Source of the DNA: Prorocentrum cordatum | Lineage: Eukaryota; Sar; Dinophyceae; Prorocentrales; Prorocentraceae | Assembly (NCBI GenBank): GCA_963575745.1 | Contig: CAUYUJ010015827.1 | Span: 69,838-133,837 of the forward strand | Direction: 5' to 3' | DNA length: 64,000 bases | In this document: one piece after another, positions 14,625 to 25,199 of the stretch | Position numbering within the stretch: position 1 is the first letter of the stretch | How the letters are laid out: the number at the start of each line of letters is the position of its first letter | Program-made: the position numbers and the translations under genes | The notes under the pieces: model-generated | Seen by the model: the letters and a program-made list of their open reading frames with translations, nothing else | Told to the model about the DNA's origin: nothing | Database searches by the model: none

Positions 14625-14848
14625 GAAGGAGGAGGGAGGAGGAGGAGGAGGAGGAGGAGGAGGAGGAGGAGGAGGAGGAGGAGGAGGAGGAGGGGAGGAG
14701 GAGGAGGAGGAGGAGGAGGAGGAGGAGGAGGAGGAGGAGGGGGGAAGGAGGTGGAGGAGGAGGAGGAGGAGGAGGAGGAGGAGGAGGAGGAGAGGTGGAG
14801 GAGGAGGAGGGGAAGGAGGACGAGGAGGACGAGGAGGAGGGGGAGGAG

Positions 14849-14883
<35 letters not shown>

Positions 14884-14885
14884 GA
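14221..14885. repeat. (GGA)n microsatellite, about 665 bp
   Basis: The longest homopurine array in the window, built of GGA units with occasional extra G or A that change phase. Frames read poly-Glu, poly-Arg or poly-Gly; the minus strand reads poly-Ser, poly-Pro or poly-Leu. Confidence 0.95.
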
Positions 14886-15042
14886 AGCACGATAATGCCC
14901 AGGGGACACGAGACAGACAGCGCAATCGCACGAGCTGGAGGCGCAGGGGACACGAGGCGGGAGACGCCGCCCCCACCGAGCCTCCGCTGGCGAGGCCAGG
15001 GGCCGCGGATGCCTCTTCGCCACCACAGCTGGCCTCAGAGTG

Positions 15043-15246
15043 CCCTCTCCTCCTCCTCGTCCTCCTCCTCCTTCTCCTCCTCCTCCTCCTCTCCTCCTCC
15101 TCCTCCTCTCCTCTCCTCCCTCTCTCCTCCTCTCCTCCTCTCCTCCTCCTCCTCCTCCTCCTCCTCCTCCTCCTCCTCCTCCTCCTCCTCCTCCTCCTCC
15201 TCCTCCTCCTCCTCCTCCTCCTCCTCCTCCTCCTCCTCCCCCTCTC
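15043..15246. repeat. (TCC)n microsatellite
   Basis: About 200 bp of TCC/CTC units, inverted relative to the GGA arrays on both sides (14221-14885 and 15547-15804). Confidence 0.95.
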
Positions 15247-15546
15247 CTTCGAGCTTGTCGCCGAGGGCGAGATGTCGACTCTTCGACCCCTCGACGGAGA
15301 AACCCAAATCTCAGACGGTCTCTTTTTCAGTCCGGGCGCTGTTCCTGGACGTCGGCCTCTGGGGGGCCGCTGTCAGGCCCTGAGGCCATCAAGCACGGCT
15401 CCGGGACGAACGGCTGGCCTTGGGGAAGGGGTCAGGACCTGAGGCCGCGCATCAGAACCGCCGACCCCATTGGATCTGCGGCGTGTGACTCCGACGCCCC
15501 TCCCCAAACTCCTCCCCGGGAGCTCGGTCCGGCCGGTCTGGAGGCC

Positions 15547-15804
15547 GGGGAGGAGGAGGAGGAGGAGGAGGAGGAGGAGGAGGAGGAGGAGGAGGAGGAG
15601 GAGGAGGAGGAGGAGGAGGAGAGGAGGAGGAGGAGGAGGCGGAGGAGGAGGAGAGGAGGAGGAGGAGGAGGAGGAGGAGGAGGAGGAGGAGGAGGAGGAG
15701 GAGGAGGAGGAGGCGGAGGAGGAGGAGGAGGAGGAGGAGGAGGAGGAGGAGGAGGAGGAGGAGGAGGAGGAGGAGGAGGACGAGGAAGAGGAGGAGGAGG
15801 CGGA
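15547..15804. repeat. (GGA)n microsatellite
   Basis: About 258 bp of GGA units with two or three GCG/GAG variants. Third member of a GGA-TCC-GGA trio within 1.6 kb. Confidence 0.95.
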
Positions 15805-16149
15805 GCACTAGGCTCCCCGAACCCCTCCCCGGGAGCTCGGTCCAGTCGGTTTGGAGGGCGGGGCGGAGCAAAAAGTGCTGGTGGTGCCGCTGGCCCCAGC
15901 CGCCCCTAGACCTGCTCCTCGGCAGGCCCCGACGGCTTCGAAGGAGCTTCTAGAGCCTCCAAGTTGCCTCGCAGTGTTCTCCGCGGGGCCCCAGATGGCC
16001 CCAAGACGTCCTAGTATGGTCTCGGAGCAGCTCTGGTAACCCTGAGAATGTCTTGAGAAAGCTTCAGGACGACCCCCCGACAAGCAAACATCGTCCCATC
16101 CCCTTGGGGCAATTGCATTTTTTTTTCATTTCTTTCTTTCGTCCAAGAC

Positions 16150-16420
16150 TGCCTCAGAGGCCGTCAAGATCGACCAAAGACGGGCCAAGAGGCCCCCAAG
16201 ACGGCTCCAGACTGCCCCAGGACGGCCCAAGAGGCGCCCAAGATAGCCCAAGACGACCCCAGGAGGCGTCCAATACAGCCCAGAATGGCCCCGAGACTAC
16301 CCAAGAGGCGCTTGAGACAGCCCAGGAGGACCCTGAGAGGCCCCCAAGAGGCCCAAACGACCCCAAGGACGCTCCCAAATGGCCCCGAGCGTTTTCAAAC
16401 TGCCTCCAAGAGAGGGGGCT
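16150..16420. repeat. Quasi-periodic CCAAGA-type tract
   Basis: Best example in the window: blocks like cccaagacgg, cccaagaggc, cccaagatag, cccaggaggc succeed each other every 10-12 bp. Plus-strand frames read Pro/Gln/Arg-rich, the minus strand Trp-Gly-Pro-Leu-rich; I do not regard these as genes. Confidence 0.6.
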
Positions 16421-16812
16421 GGACAAGAGGCGAGAGGCCCCTCGCAAACGTAAAAGAGCAGTTCTTCACGCTTTCGGGGCACTGGATGCCTGTCTTCTGG
16501 ACGGCGTTGTCGTCGGATCAAAGATTGACGATCGATGGGAGAACCAGAGAGCACGATCAACACCACAGTCAGTGGGCAAGCAGAAGAGACAGACAAGTTA
16601 ATCGGAGGAGTTGGAGGGCGGAGGAGAAGGAGCGCGGAAGCAGAGATGTGAGAGGACTGGAGGGAGGAAGAGAAGAACGAGGAGGAAGAGGACCATAATA
16701 ACAGCACGTTGATCGACGACTGGAGCTCAAGTACGCTCTCGGCATCCACGGGCCCTGAGGGGTCGGCGGTCTGGCCTTGAGCCAGTGAGTCCGCGTCCGG
16801 AAGGAACGTGCT

Positions 16813-17125
16813 GAGCGGCAGCGTTTGTTTCCTGGCGAACGCCCTACGTGCACCGTGGCCACCGTCTCCAACCTTGCGTACTTTCTGCACTTGGTGCTCT
16901 TTGATGTTAACTTGTCTCTCTCCCTGGCCCCCTCCCTGGAGTCGCGCCACGTCGGCGGACCAACGTGGCCCCCTCTTTTTTTCTCCAGAAAGACGCGATG
17001 CCCAAGTCATCTCGTCACGCAGCAGCTGGCACCGTGAATCCCGTCGCCGTGCCGCCAGACACGTGGCCCCCCCCCGCTGAGGACCTCGGCCTCTGGGGCC
17101 TCCTGGGGAGTCCAGGAGGGCCTCC
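16813..17125 (+). repeat. Segmental duplication block, copy 1
   Basis: Blocks in order: cgtttgtttcctggcgaacg, accgtctccaaccttgcgtact, ggagtcgcgccacgtcggcg, gaccaacgtggcc, then cctcggcctctggggcctcc. The same order recurs at 17885-18125 with moderate divergence, so a ~300-bp segment has been duplicated about 1.07 kb apart. Confidence 0.75.
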
Positions 17126-17530
17126 GGACGGCGCCAGGCAGCCTTCCGAAAGCCCACGGCGGCCCCAAGACGGCCCAATGGGGGCTCCAGGAGGGCCCAA
17201 CGCGTTCTCGCCTTTTTCGATTCTCGGGGGCCCATGGCGGCCCCGAAGGCCCCTAAAAGAGGGCCCCAAAACGGCCCAAGAGCGCCCCAAGAAGGCCCAC
17301 AGAGGCCCAAAGAAGGCACAAAAGGCTCCCACGACGGCCCAAGAGTATCTCAAGAGAGCCACAAGGCGGCCCCGAGAGGCCCCCCAGACGGCCTCCGAAG
17401 GGGCCAGACGGCGCAAGAGCACCTTAAGACGGCCCAATAGGCCCCCAAGAGACCCCAAGAGGCCCCAACGGGCCCCCCAAGAAACTTCCAGGGGCCCCTG
17501 AAGAATCCTCCCAAATGCCCCAAAGAAGCC
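17090..17530. repeat. Quasi-periodic CCAAGA-type tract
   Basis: Another run of degenerate cccaagacggcc/cccaagaggcc blocks, starting inside the first duplicated segment and ending near 17530. Confidence 0.55.
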
Positions 17531-17754
17531 TCCAAGCGGCCCAGAAAGAAACTACCATTAGGCCCGCGGACTTGTGTACGAATGGCGCGTTGTTGCTACG
17601 CTCAGCGGGATTTGAACTTGGCGTTGCCTTGTGCTGGCAGGCGGAGAATGCTCATTACCCTCGTGGACATTCGCACGCCTGTCCCGGCGCTGACGCCGGG
17701 CGGGGGCGGGGGGTGGAGGCGCATCGGCCCCTCCGTGGCACTGCCACCGCCCAG

Positions 17755-17870
17755 GGGCGGGCAGAGCGACATGGCAGAACTTCTCGGTAGACGAGCAGGG
17801 CGAACCATCCAACGCCCAATCTTCACGTGCTCCAGGCGTGCACCCCGCGAAGCGAAAGGAATCCACGCCC
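17755..17870 (+). repeat. 115-bp duplicated block, copy 1
   Basis: Shares cagaacttctcggtagacga, gcagggc, ccaacgcc and gcgctccag-type blocks with 18143-18253. Spacing between copies is about 387 bp. Confidence 0.8.
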
Positions 17871-17884
17871 CGAGGTGACCTGCG

Positions 17885-18125
17885 GAACAGCAGCGCTTTC
17901 TGGCGAACGCCTGACCGCAACGTGTCCACTGTATCCAACATTGCGTACTTGATGCATGTTGTATATTCTCAAACTATTATGTCTCCCTATAACCCCCATG
18001 GAGTCGGGCCGCATCGGCGGACCAAGATGGCAAAAGCCCTTTTGGGGTCCAAAAGCGAACCAAAAAGCTTGGAACATTGATGACCTCGGCCTCTGGGGCC
18101 TCCTAGGGGTCCACGAGGGCTTCAA
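17885..18125 (+). repeat. Segmental duplication block, copy 2
   Basis: Diverged copy of 16813-17125, somewhat shortened, with the same succession of blocks (ctttctggcgaacgcctgac, ccaacattgcgtacttg, ggagtcgggccgcatcggcg, cctcggcctctggggcctcc). Confidence 0.75.
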
Positions 18126-18142
18126 GACGGCTCAATGCGCCC

Positions 18143-18253
18143 TGGCGCGGGCAGAACGACACGGCTGAACTTCTCGGCAGACGAGCAGGGCAAACCACCC
18201 AACGCCAAATCTTAACGCGCTCCAGACGTGCATCCCGCGAAACGAGAGGAATC
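18143..18253 (+). repeat. 115-bp duplicated block, copy 2
   Basis: Second copy of 17755-17870: gcagaacgacacggctgaac, ttctcggcagacgagcaggg and ggaatc-terminated block. Confidence 0.8.
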
Positions 18254-18504
18254 ATGTCTGAGACTTCATCTTTGGAGCGTCAGGGTCCCCACTCCAATGT
18301 GCCAAGCGTGTCGCTGACTCGGGAGCTCGCATCTAAGACGTCGCCTGCGACGCCGATGGCGCTCCATGTGAAGATCGTCGCAGAAGCGCGCAAATCAGGA
18401 CCACATGCTCTAGCGTTTGGCAACTCGCGCCCAGGGTACTCGGCAACGAGCCGATTCAGACAGAGTCGCGCACGGGCATCCAATACCCTAATACATTGAA
18501 TCTT

Positions 18505-18665
18505 GGGGGAGGAGGAGGAGGAGGAGGAGGAGGAGGAGGAGGAGGAGGAGGAGGAGGAGGAGGAGGAGGAGGAGGAGGAGGAGGACGAGGAACAGGAGGA
18601 GGAGGAGGAGGAGGAGGAGGGGGGAGGGGGAGGAGGAGGAGGAAGAGGAGAGGGATGATGATGAT

Positions 18666-18710
<45 letters not shown>

Positions 18711-18908
18711 GGAGAGGAGGAGAAGGAGGAGGAGGAGGAGGAGAAGGATGAGGAGGAGAAGGAAGCGGAGGAGGAGGAGGAGGAGGAGGAGGAGGAGGAA
18801 GCGGAGGAGGAGAAGGAGGAGGAGGCGGAGGAGGAAGGAAGAGAAAGGAGGAGGAGGAGGCGGAGGAGGAAGGAAGAGGAAGGAGGAGGAGGAGGAGGAG
18901 GGGGGGGG
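18505..18908. repeat. Compound (GGA)n / (GAT)n microsatellite
   Basis: GGA units with an internal GAT block (about 18655-18709), then irregular GGA/GAA/GCG units ending in a G-run. Poly-Gly, poly-Asp and poly-Arg frames are by-products. Confidence 0.95.
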
Positions 18909-19059
18909 AACTTTTGGCTCCGTCCGCCGGTGTTTCCTGCCAGAGGAGCCCCCCTCGTGTTGCTCCCTCCGAGACTAATCAAGTGCCCTCTTTGACGGGC
19001 CCACGGCGAGGCCCCTTCTTGCAGCGCCCTGCGTCTGCCTGCGCGCCCAGACATCATAT

Positions 19060-19420
19060 TGTTGTTGTTGTTGTTGTTGTTGATGTTGCTGTTGCTGTTG
19101 CTGTTGTGGTTGCTGTTGTCGTTGTCGTTGTTGTGGTTGTTGCTGTTGTTATTGTTGTTGTTGCTGTTGTTGCTGTTGTTGTTGTCGATGTTGCTGTTGC
19201 TGTTGATGTTGTGATTGCTGTCGTTATTATTGTCATTGTTGTTTTTGTTGTTTTTGTTGCTGTTGCTGTTGTTGTTGCTGTTGCTGTTGCTGCTGTTGTG
19301 GTTGTTGTTGTTGCTGTTGTTGTTGCTGTTGCTGCTGTTGTTGTTGTTGTTGTTGTTGTGGTAGTGGTTGTGGTTGTGGTTGTGGTTGTGGTTGTGGTTG
19401 TGGTTGTTGCTGTTGTTGTT
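19060..19420. repeat. (TTG)n microsatellite with variants
   Basis: TTG units interspersed with CTG, GTG and ATG. Shorter (TTG)n runs also precede repeat units at about 20429, 21338 and 23449, so a TTG run is a standard leader of the units that follow. Confidence 0.9.
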
Positions 19421-20428
19421 GAACATTATTTATTCTAAAGAATAATTATTGTTGGGCCCCCTGGTGCGCGCCCCCCCTGCGCCGCCTAGGCCGCAGCTAC
19501 ATTTTCATCATTTTCGTGAGGAAGCCTCAGAAAAGAGGGTGTGTACAGGATCCGGTTGTTTTGTTGTAATCCGCTTTCCCTTGCAAAAAACAATAGAAAA
19601 TGACATTTCTTGTTCTAATATAATCAAATTTCAAGAATCCCTTGCAAAAAATAAGGTAAAGTGGACATTCGCGCGCGCAAGACGAAATCCTTCCAAAACC
19701 TTAGTGTTCGCAGCGATTTTAACATAAAAACATCAAAAAACCAATGGTTTTTCAACAAAAAATTGTCAAAATCTCATCCCGCGCGCTCTTGCGGATTCGT
19801 AGGAAACCCAACACTTTTTAAACATTTCTGTCAAACGGGCTTTTGCGAGCAACTTTTTCATGTGCTTCGAACTTCTGCAACAACGGTTGCGCGCCTGCCA
19901 GGGCCATCATCCCTGTCAAATAATACCATATGGGACACATTCGTTTTTTCTTCGCGCGCGCACGCCGAAATCTTCAAACACCATTGGGTTTCTTAAGAAT
20001 TTCAGCACCGCGTATCATAAAATCGCACGAATCGCACCGTAGGTCCTCGAAAAACACGTGCACGGATTTTCAAAATTTCTACCCGCGCGCGCTGTCCGAA
20101 TCCTTAAAAACCAATGGTTTTTCAACATTTATGTTACATGAGCTCGCGCGAGCTACTTTCGCAAGCTCTTTCAACGGCGTTCGCGCGCCTGCCAGGGGCC
20201 ACAATCCGCCAGTGTAGTAGCCACGCGCCAGTGTAGTAGCCACGGTCGTCCGCAGGCCACGAAGTGAAGTGTCCGAACGTCATAGGGCGGGAAGCTGGGT
20301 GTGGGTGGTGGCGAAGAGTCGTTTGGAAATGTGGTAGAGCTTGAACCGGCCCCCCCACAAAGTGGGGGTATTGGCGGGCGTCGTATGAAAACCCTGGCAC
20401 TGGTGAGAACGGAGTGTCCCCACGTGCT
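19421..20428 (+). repeat. Repeat A, copy 1 (full, about 1.0 kb)
   Basis: Begins gaacattatttattctaaag and continues through the blocks cctaggccgcagctac, cgcgcgcaagacgaaatcc, aaccaatggtttttcaac, cgcgctcttgcggattcg and gtgccagggttttcata-type end (plus strand cctggcactggtgagaac). It contains a 47-nt block aaaaaccaatggttttt (self-complementary) and ends in a ~190-bp conserved segment with a perfect hairpin at 20352-20368. The frames are not conserved between copies, so it is not coding. Confidence 0.9.
20352..20368. other. Conserved hairpin of repeat A, copy 1
   Basis: CCCCCAC, loop AAA, GTGGGGG: a perfect 7-bp stem with three-base loop, present at the same place in all four A units. Confidence 0.85.
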
Positions 20429-20452
20429 AGTAATTGTTGTTGTTGTTGTTGT

Positions 20453-21336
20453 TGAACATTATTAATTCTAAAGAATAATTATTGTTGGGCCCCCTGGTGC
20501 ACGGCCCCCCTGCGCCGCCTAGGCCGCAGCTACATTTTCATCATTTTCGTGAGGAGCCTCAGGTAAATGTCACAAGATCCGTTGTTTTTTTTTCCCTTGC
20601 AAAAAACACTATAAAATGACATTTCTTGTTCTAATATAATCAAATTTCAAGAATCCCTTGCAAAAAATAAGGTAAAGTGGACATTCGCGCGCGCAAGACG
20701 AAATCCTTCCAAAAGCTTAGTGTTCGCAGCGATTTTAACATAAAAACATCAAAAAACCAATGGTTTTTCAACAAAAAACTGTCAAAATCTCATCCCGCGC
20801 GCTCTTGCGGATTCGTAGGAAACCCAACACTTTTTAAACATTTCTGTCAAACGGGCTTTTGCGAGCAACTTTTTCGAACTTCTGCGACAACGGTTGCGCA
20901 CCTGCCAGGGCCATCATCCCTGTCAAATAATACCATGCGGGACACATTCGTTTTTTCTTCGCGCGCGCACGCCGAAATCTCCAAAAACCATTGGGCTTCT
21001 TAAGAATTTTAGCACCGCGCATCATAAAATCACACGAATCGCACCGTAGGTCCTCGAAAAACACCTGCACGACTTTTCAAAATTTCTACCCGCGCGCGCT
21101 GTCCTAACAACTTCTGTGGGTGTGTACTCCACGCCAGTGTAGTAGCCACGGTCGTCCGCAGGCCACGAAGTGAAGTGTCCGAACGTCATAGGGCGGGAAG
21201 CTGGGTGTGGGTGGTGGCGAAGAGTCGTGTGGATATTTGGTAGAGCTTGCACTGCCCCCCCACAAAGTGGGGGTATTGGCTGGCGTCGCATGAAAACCCT
21301 GGCACTGGTGAGAACACTGAGCGTTCGGGTAAAGTG

Positions 21337-21337
<1 letters not shown>
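20453..21337 (+). repeat. Repeat A, copy 2
   Basis: About 885 bp, same blocks as copy 1 with small internal deletions. Hairpin at 21257-21273. Followed by (TTG)n at 21338-21400. Confidence 0.9.
21257..21273. other. Conserved hairpin of repeat A, copy 2
   Basis: Identical 7-bp stem and AAA loop to copy 1 although surrounding bases differ. Confidence 0.85.
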
Positions 21338-21397
<60 letters not shown>

Positions 21398-21399
<2 letters not shown>

Positions 21400-21895
21400 G
21401 AATTTTCATTTCTGAAGAATAATTATTCTTGATCCCCCCACCAGTGCATACTGTTTTTTCTCAATCAAAGTGTGCCCCTCGACGCTCGCACCCTGTTTTT
21501 TGACAAGGAAGGTCTTCCTAGTCAAACTGGGCCCCTGGCCCCCGGGTTACAACAACAACGGCTCCCGCCTGAGACTTCTTTAAAATTTGGCCAGGACCCC
21601 CGCTCCCGCCCGAGACTTCCTCGCATTTGATTCAAGAATCGCGCTCTCGCTTGGGACTTCGGTACAATTTATTTAGGAATCGCTCTCCCGGCGCTCTGGA
21701 GTCCCGCTCTCGCTGGAGAATGGCCTCGCGTTGGAATTTCCTGCAATTTGCCCAAGCGCCGCGCTCCCGACACCCAGGCACCCAGGAGTCGCGCCCGTTG
21801 TGGCCCCATGTGCATGCCCTTCGTGGCCCCGCTGTCGCCGTTTGTGCCCCCCTCACTGTTCTACGTGGCCTAATATAAAGGGCGAACAGTCTTGA
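21398..21895 (+). repeat. Repeat B, copy 1
   Basis: Starts gaattttcatttctgaagaa after a TTG run, then gctcgcaccctgttttttgac, cccgcccgagacttcctcgc, ggcgctctggagtc, ttggaatttcctgcaattt and cgacacccaggcacccagga. It carries only about three units of the 21-bp cccttcgtggccccgt motif and ends gggcgaacagtcttgaaat. Confidence 0.85.
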
Positions 21896-21896
21896 A

Positions 21897-22660
21897 ATTG
21901 AACATTATTACTTCTAAAGAATAATTATTGTTGGGGCCCCTGGTGCACGACCCCCCCGCCGCGCCTAGGCCGCAGTCTCATTTTCATCATTTTCGTGAGG
22001 AAGTCTCAGGCAAAACGGGTTGGTCCGGATCCGGTTGTGTTGTTACGATCGGTTTTCCCTTGCAAAAAAAAGCTTAAGTGGACATTTCTTGTTCTAACAT
22101 AACCAAACTTCAAGAACCCCTTGCAAAAAATAAGGTAAAGTGGACATTCGCGCGCGCAAGACGAAATCCTTCCAAAACCTTAGTTTTCGTAGCGATTTTA
22201 ACATAAAAACATCAAAAAGCCAATGGTTTTTCAAAAAAAATGTCAAAAATTCATCCCGCGCGCTCTTGCGGATTCGTAGGAAACCCAACACTTTTTAATC
22301 ATTTCTGTCAAACGGGCTTTTGCGAGCAACTTTTTCGAACTTCTGCAACAACGGTTGCGCACCTGCCAGGGCCATCATCCCTGTCAAATAATACCATGCG
22401 GGACACATTCGTTTTTTCTTCGCGCGCGCACGCCGTCGTCGTCGGCCGCGGGGCCCTGAATAGTAGCCACGGTCGTCCGCATGCCACGAAGTGAAGTGTC
22501 CGAACGTCATAGGGCGGGAAGCTGGGTGTGGGTGGTGGCGAAGAGTCGTTTGGAAATTTGGTAGAGCTTGAACCGGCCCCCCCACAAAGTGGGGGTATTG
22601 CCCGCCTCCTATGAAAACCCTGGCACTGGTGAGAACGGAGTGTCCCCACGTGCTAGTAAT
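21897..22660 (+). repeat. Repeat A, copy 3
   Basis: Same start block as copies 1 and 2 (gaacattattacttctaaag). An internal deletion joins cgcgcgcacgccg directly to the conserved 3' segment through a short unrelated patch near 22435-22458. Hairpin at 22579-22595. Confidence 0.9.
22579..22595. other. Conserved hairpin of repeat A, copy 3
   Basis: CCCCCAC, AAA, GTGGGGG, unchanged although neighbouring bases (gcctcctatg for gcgtcgtatg) have diverged. Confidence 0.85.
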
Positions 22661-22664
22661 TGTT

Positions 22665-23448
22665 GAACATTATTAATTCTAAAGAATAATTATTGTTGGG
22701 ACCCCTGGTGCACGGCCCCCCTGCGCCGCCTAGGCCGCAGCTACATTTTCATCATTTTCGTGAGGAAGCCTCAGGTAATTCGATGTGATCAAGATCCGGT
22801 TGTTTTGTTCCCCCCCGCTTTCCCTTGCAAAAAACACTATAAAATGACATTTCTTGTTCTAATATAATCAAATTTCAAGAATCCCTTGCAAAAAATAAGG
22901 TAAAGTGGACATTCGCGCGCGCAAGACGAAATCCTTCCAAAAGCTTAGTGTTCGGAGCGATTTCAACATAAAAACATCAAAAAACTAATGGTTTTTCAAC
23001 AAAAAAATGTCAAAATCTCATCCCGCGCGCTCTTGCGGATTCGTAGGAAACCCAACACTTTTTAAACATTTCTGTCAAACGGGCTTTTGCGAGCAACTTT
23101 TTCGAACTTCTGCGACAACGGTTGCGCACCTGCCAGGGCCATCATCCCTGTCAAATAATACCATGCGGGACACATTCGTTTTTTGCGCGCGCACGCCGAA
23201 ATCTCCAAAAACCATTGGGTTCTTAAGAATCTTGTGTACCCCACGCCAGTGTAGTAGCCACGGTCGTCCGCACGCCACGAAGTGAAGTGTCCCAACGTCA
23301 TAGGGCGGGAAGCTGGGTTTGGGTGGTCGCGAAGAGTCGTTTGGATATTTGGTAGAGCTTGTAATGCCCCCCCACGAAGTGGGGGTATTGCCTGGTGTCG
23401 TATGAAAACCCTGGCACTGGGGAGAACACCACGCGTTCGGGTAAAATG
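22665..23448 (+). repeat. Repeat A, copy 4
   Basis: About 784 bp with the same start and end blocks. Hairpin at 23369-23385 has loop GAA in place of AAA with the stem intact. Confidence 0.9.
23369..23385. other. Conserved hairpin of repeat A, copy 4
   Basis: Stem identical to the other three; the only change is in the loop (AAA to GAA). Confidence 0.85.
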
Positions 23449-23937
23449 ATTGTTGTTGTTGTTGTTGTTGTTGTTGTCGTTGAACTCTCATGTCTGAAGA
23501 ATAAATATTGTTGATCCCCCCCGTCCGGTGCACATTGTGTTTCTGATTGAAGTGCCCTTCCCGGGGCTCGCACCCTGTTTTTTATCAGGGAAAGTCTTGA
23601 GGGTCAAACTGTGTCCTTGGCTCCCAGTTTGCCAACAGCGGCTCCCGCCCGAGACTTCCTCACAATTTAGCCAGGACCCCCGCTCCCGCCCGAGACTTCC
23701 TCGCGTTTTATTCAGGAATCGCGCTCTCGCTTGGGACTTCTTTAGAATTTATTATCCTGGCGCTCTGGAGTCGCGCTCTCGCCGGAGACTTGCGTGCAAT
23801 TTACTAAAGAATAGCGCCCTTGCGTTGGAATTTCCTGCAATTTACTCAAGCGTCGCGCTCCCGACACCCAGGCACCCAGGAGTCGCGCTCACGCTTAGGA
23901 CTCCCTCACAGATTACATAGGAATCGGAATCTCGCTG

Positions 23938-24450
23938 CCCTTCGTGGCCCCGTTGCAGCCCTTCGTGGCCCCGTCGCAGCACTTCGTGGCCCCGTTGCAA
24001 CCCTTCGTGGCCCTCTCGCTGCCTTTCGGGGCCCCGTTGCAGCCCTTCGTGGCCTCCTCGCTGCCCTTCGTGGCCCCATTTCAATCCTTCGTGGCCCCCT
24101 CGCTTTGTTTCGTGGCCCCGTTGCAGCCCTTCGTGGCCCCCTCGCTGCCCTTCGTGGCCCCGTCGCAGCCCTTCGTGGCCCCGTCGCAGCCTTTCGTGGC
24201 CCCCTCGCTGCCCTTCGTGGCCCTGTTGCAGCCCCTCGTGGCCTCCTCGCTGCCCTTCGTGGCCCCGTTGCAGTCCTTCGTGGCCCCCTCGCATTGTTTC
24301 GTGGCCCCGTTGCAGCCCTTCGTGGCCCCCTCGCTGCCCTTCGTGGCCCCGTCGCAACCCTTCGTGGCCCCGTCGCAGCCCTCCTTCGTTGCCCCGTTTC
24401 AGCCCTTCGCGGCCCCGTTGCAGCCCTTCGTGGCCCCATATATGTATGCC
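23938..24450. repeat. 21-bp minisatellite, about 24 units
   Basis: Consensus cccttcgtggccccgttgcag, with gtcgcag and ctcgctg variants. Being a multiple of three it keeps frames open on both strands, one of which reads a seven-residue repeat PLQPFVA; this is not by itself evidence of a protein. About three units of the same motif exist in B copy 1. Confidence 0.95.
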
Positions 24451-24695
24451 CTTCGTGGCCCCCCCTCGTTCGCGCCCGTGGTGGCCCCATATGCATCTGT
24501 CCTAGGTGGCCCAGTTGTTACCCTCAATGGCCCCATACTTGCTTTCTGTGGCCCCGCATTATCTGCCCTTCGTGGCCCCCGCTCGTTCGCGCTCTTCGTG
24601 GCCCCATACGCATTCCCTTCGTGTCCCCGCTGTTGCCCTTCGTGGCCTACTTCGTGTCCTTGTGGCCCTGCTGTCGTTCTGTTTCGCTCTCGCTT

Positions 24696-24699
24696 TCGC

Positions 24700-24734
<35 letters not shown>

Positions 24735-24775
24735 GCTGTTGTCGTCGACGTCGTCGTCGTCGTCGTCGTCGTGGT
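24696..24775. repeat. (GTC)n microsatellite
   Basis: About 25 GTC units with GCC and GCT variants inside repeat B copy 2. Confidence 0.9.
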
Positions 24776-24811
24776 CGGTCCCTTGTCCGTACCTCTTGGG
24801 GTCGGATCGAC

Positions 24812-24880
24812 GGTCCGCGGCCGCCCCGCCGATCAGCGCTGCCACTGGCCAGGCCGACGGTCCGCGGCCGCCCCGCCGCT
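24812..24880 (+). repeat. 23-bp direct duplication
   Basis: The block gacggtccgcggccgccccg plus ccg occurs at about 24813 and again about 45 bp later. Confidence 0.8.
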
Positions 24881-25199
24881 TGCCGGGGCCTGGCAAGCAG
24901 GGAAGAAAGGTATACCCCCAAAGGGGTTTCGATCGAAGACGAAGAGGGCGGGTATCGAGGGTTTGGGAAAGAAGCGTTATTGGAGACTCGAGCAAGGGCG
25001 AACAGTCTTAAAATGATTGTTGTTGTTTTTATTTGTTGTTTATTTATTTTTCTGTTCTGTTAATTTTGGTTGGTTGCCATCCACGGGCCCCAGAAAGGCT
25101 TCGACCCCTCCCCCTGGGGTGATTCTTCGCCCCGGGTCCATGCTTGATGCCCCTGGAGGCCGAAGTGGCCCCCCCCAGGCGCGGGACCCAAGCGAGAAG

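Larger units (their letters stand above)
23480..25016 (+). repeat. Repeat B, copy 2, expanded
   Basis: Starts gaactctcatgtctgaagaa and matches copy 1 block by block to about 23890. It then contains a 21-bp minisatellite (23938-24450), a degenerate extension to about 24660, a (GTC)n run (24696-24775), and ends gggcgaacagtcttaaaatg like copy 1. The copy is about three times longer than copy 1 because of these internal expansions. Confidence 0.85.

Noticed and set aside
13801-15909. Frames of 200-390 codons over the 14-15.9 kb arrays
   Set aside because: Same cause: homopurine triplets remove stops on both strands.
19421-23448. CRISPR-like reading of the regularly spaced hairpin repeats
   Set aside because: Spacers are ~0.8-1.0 kb homologous repeat units, not short unique spacers; the context is eukaryotic.
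23820-25016. 398-codon repeat protein reading PLQPFVA units
   Set aside because: A 21-bp unit keeps all frames open. Minus-strand frames are as regular, and copy 1 of the same repeat has no corresponding ORF.
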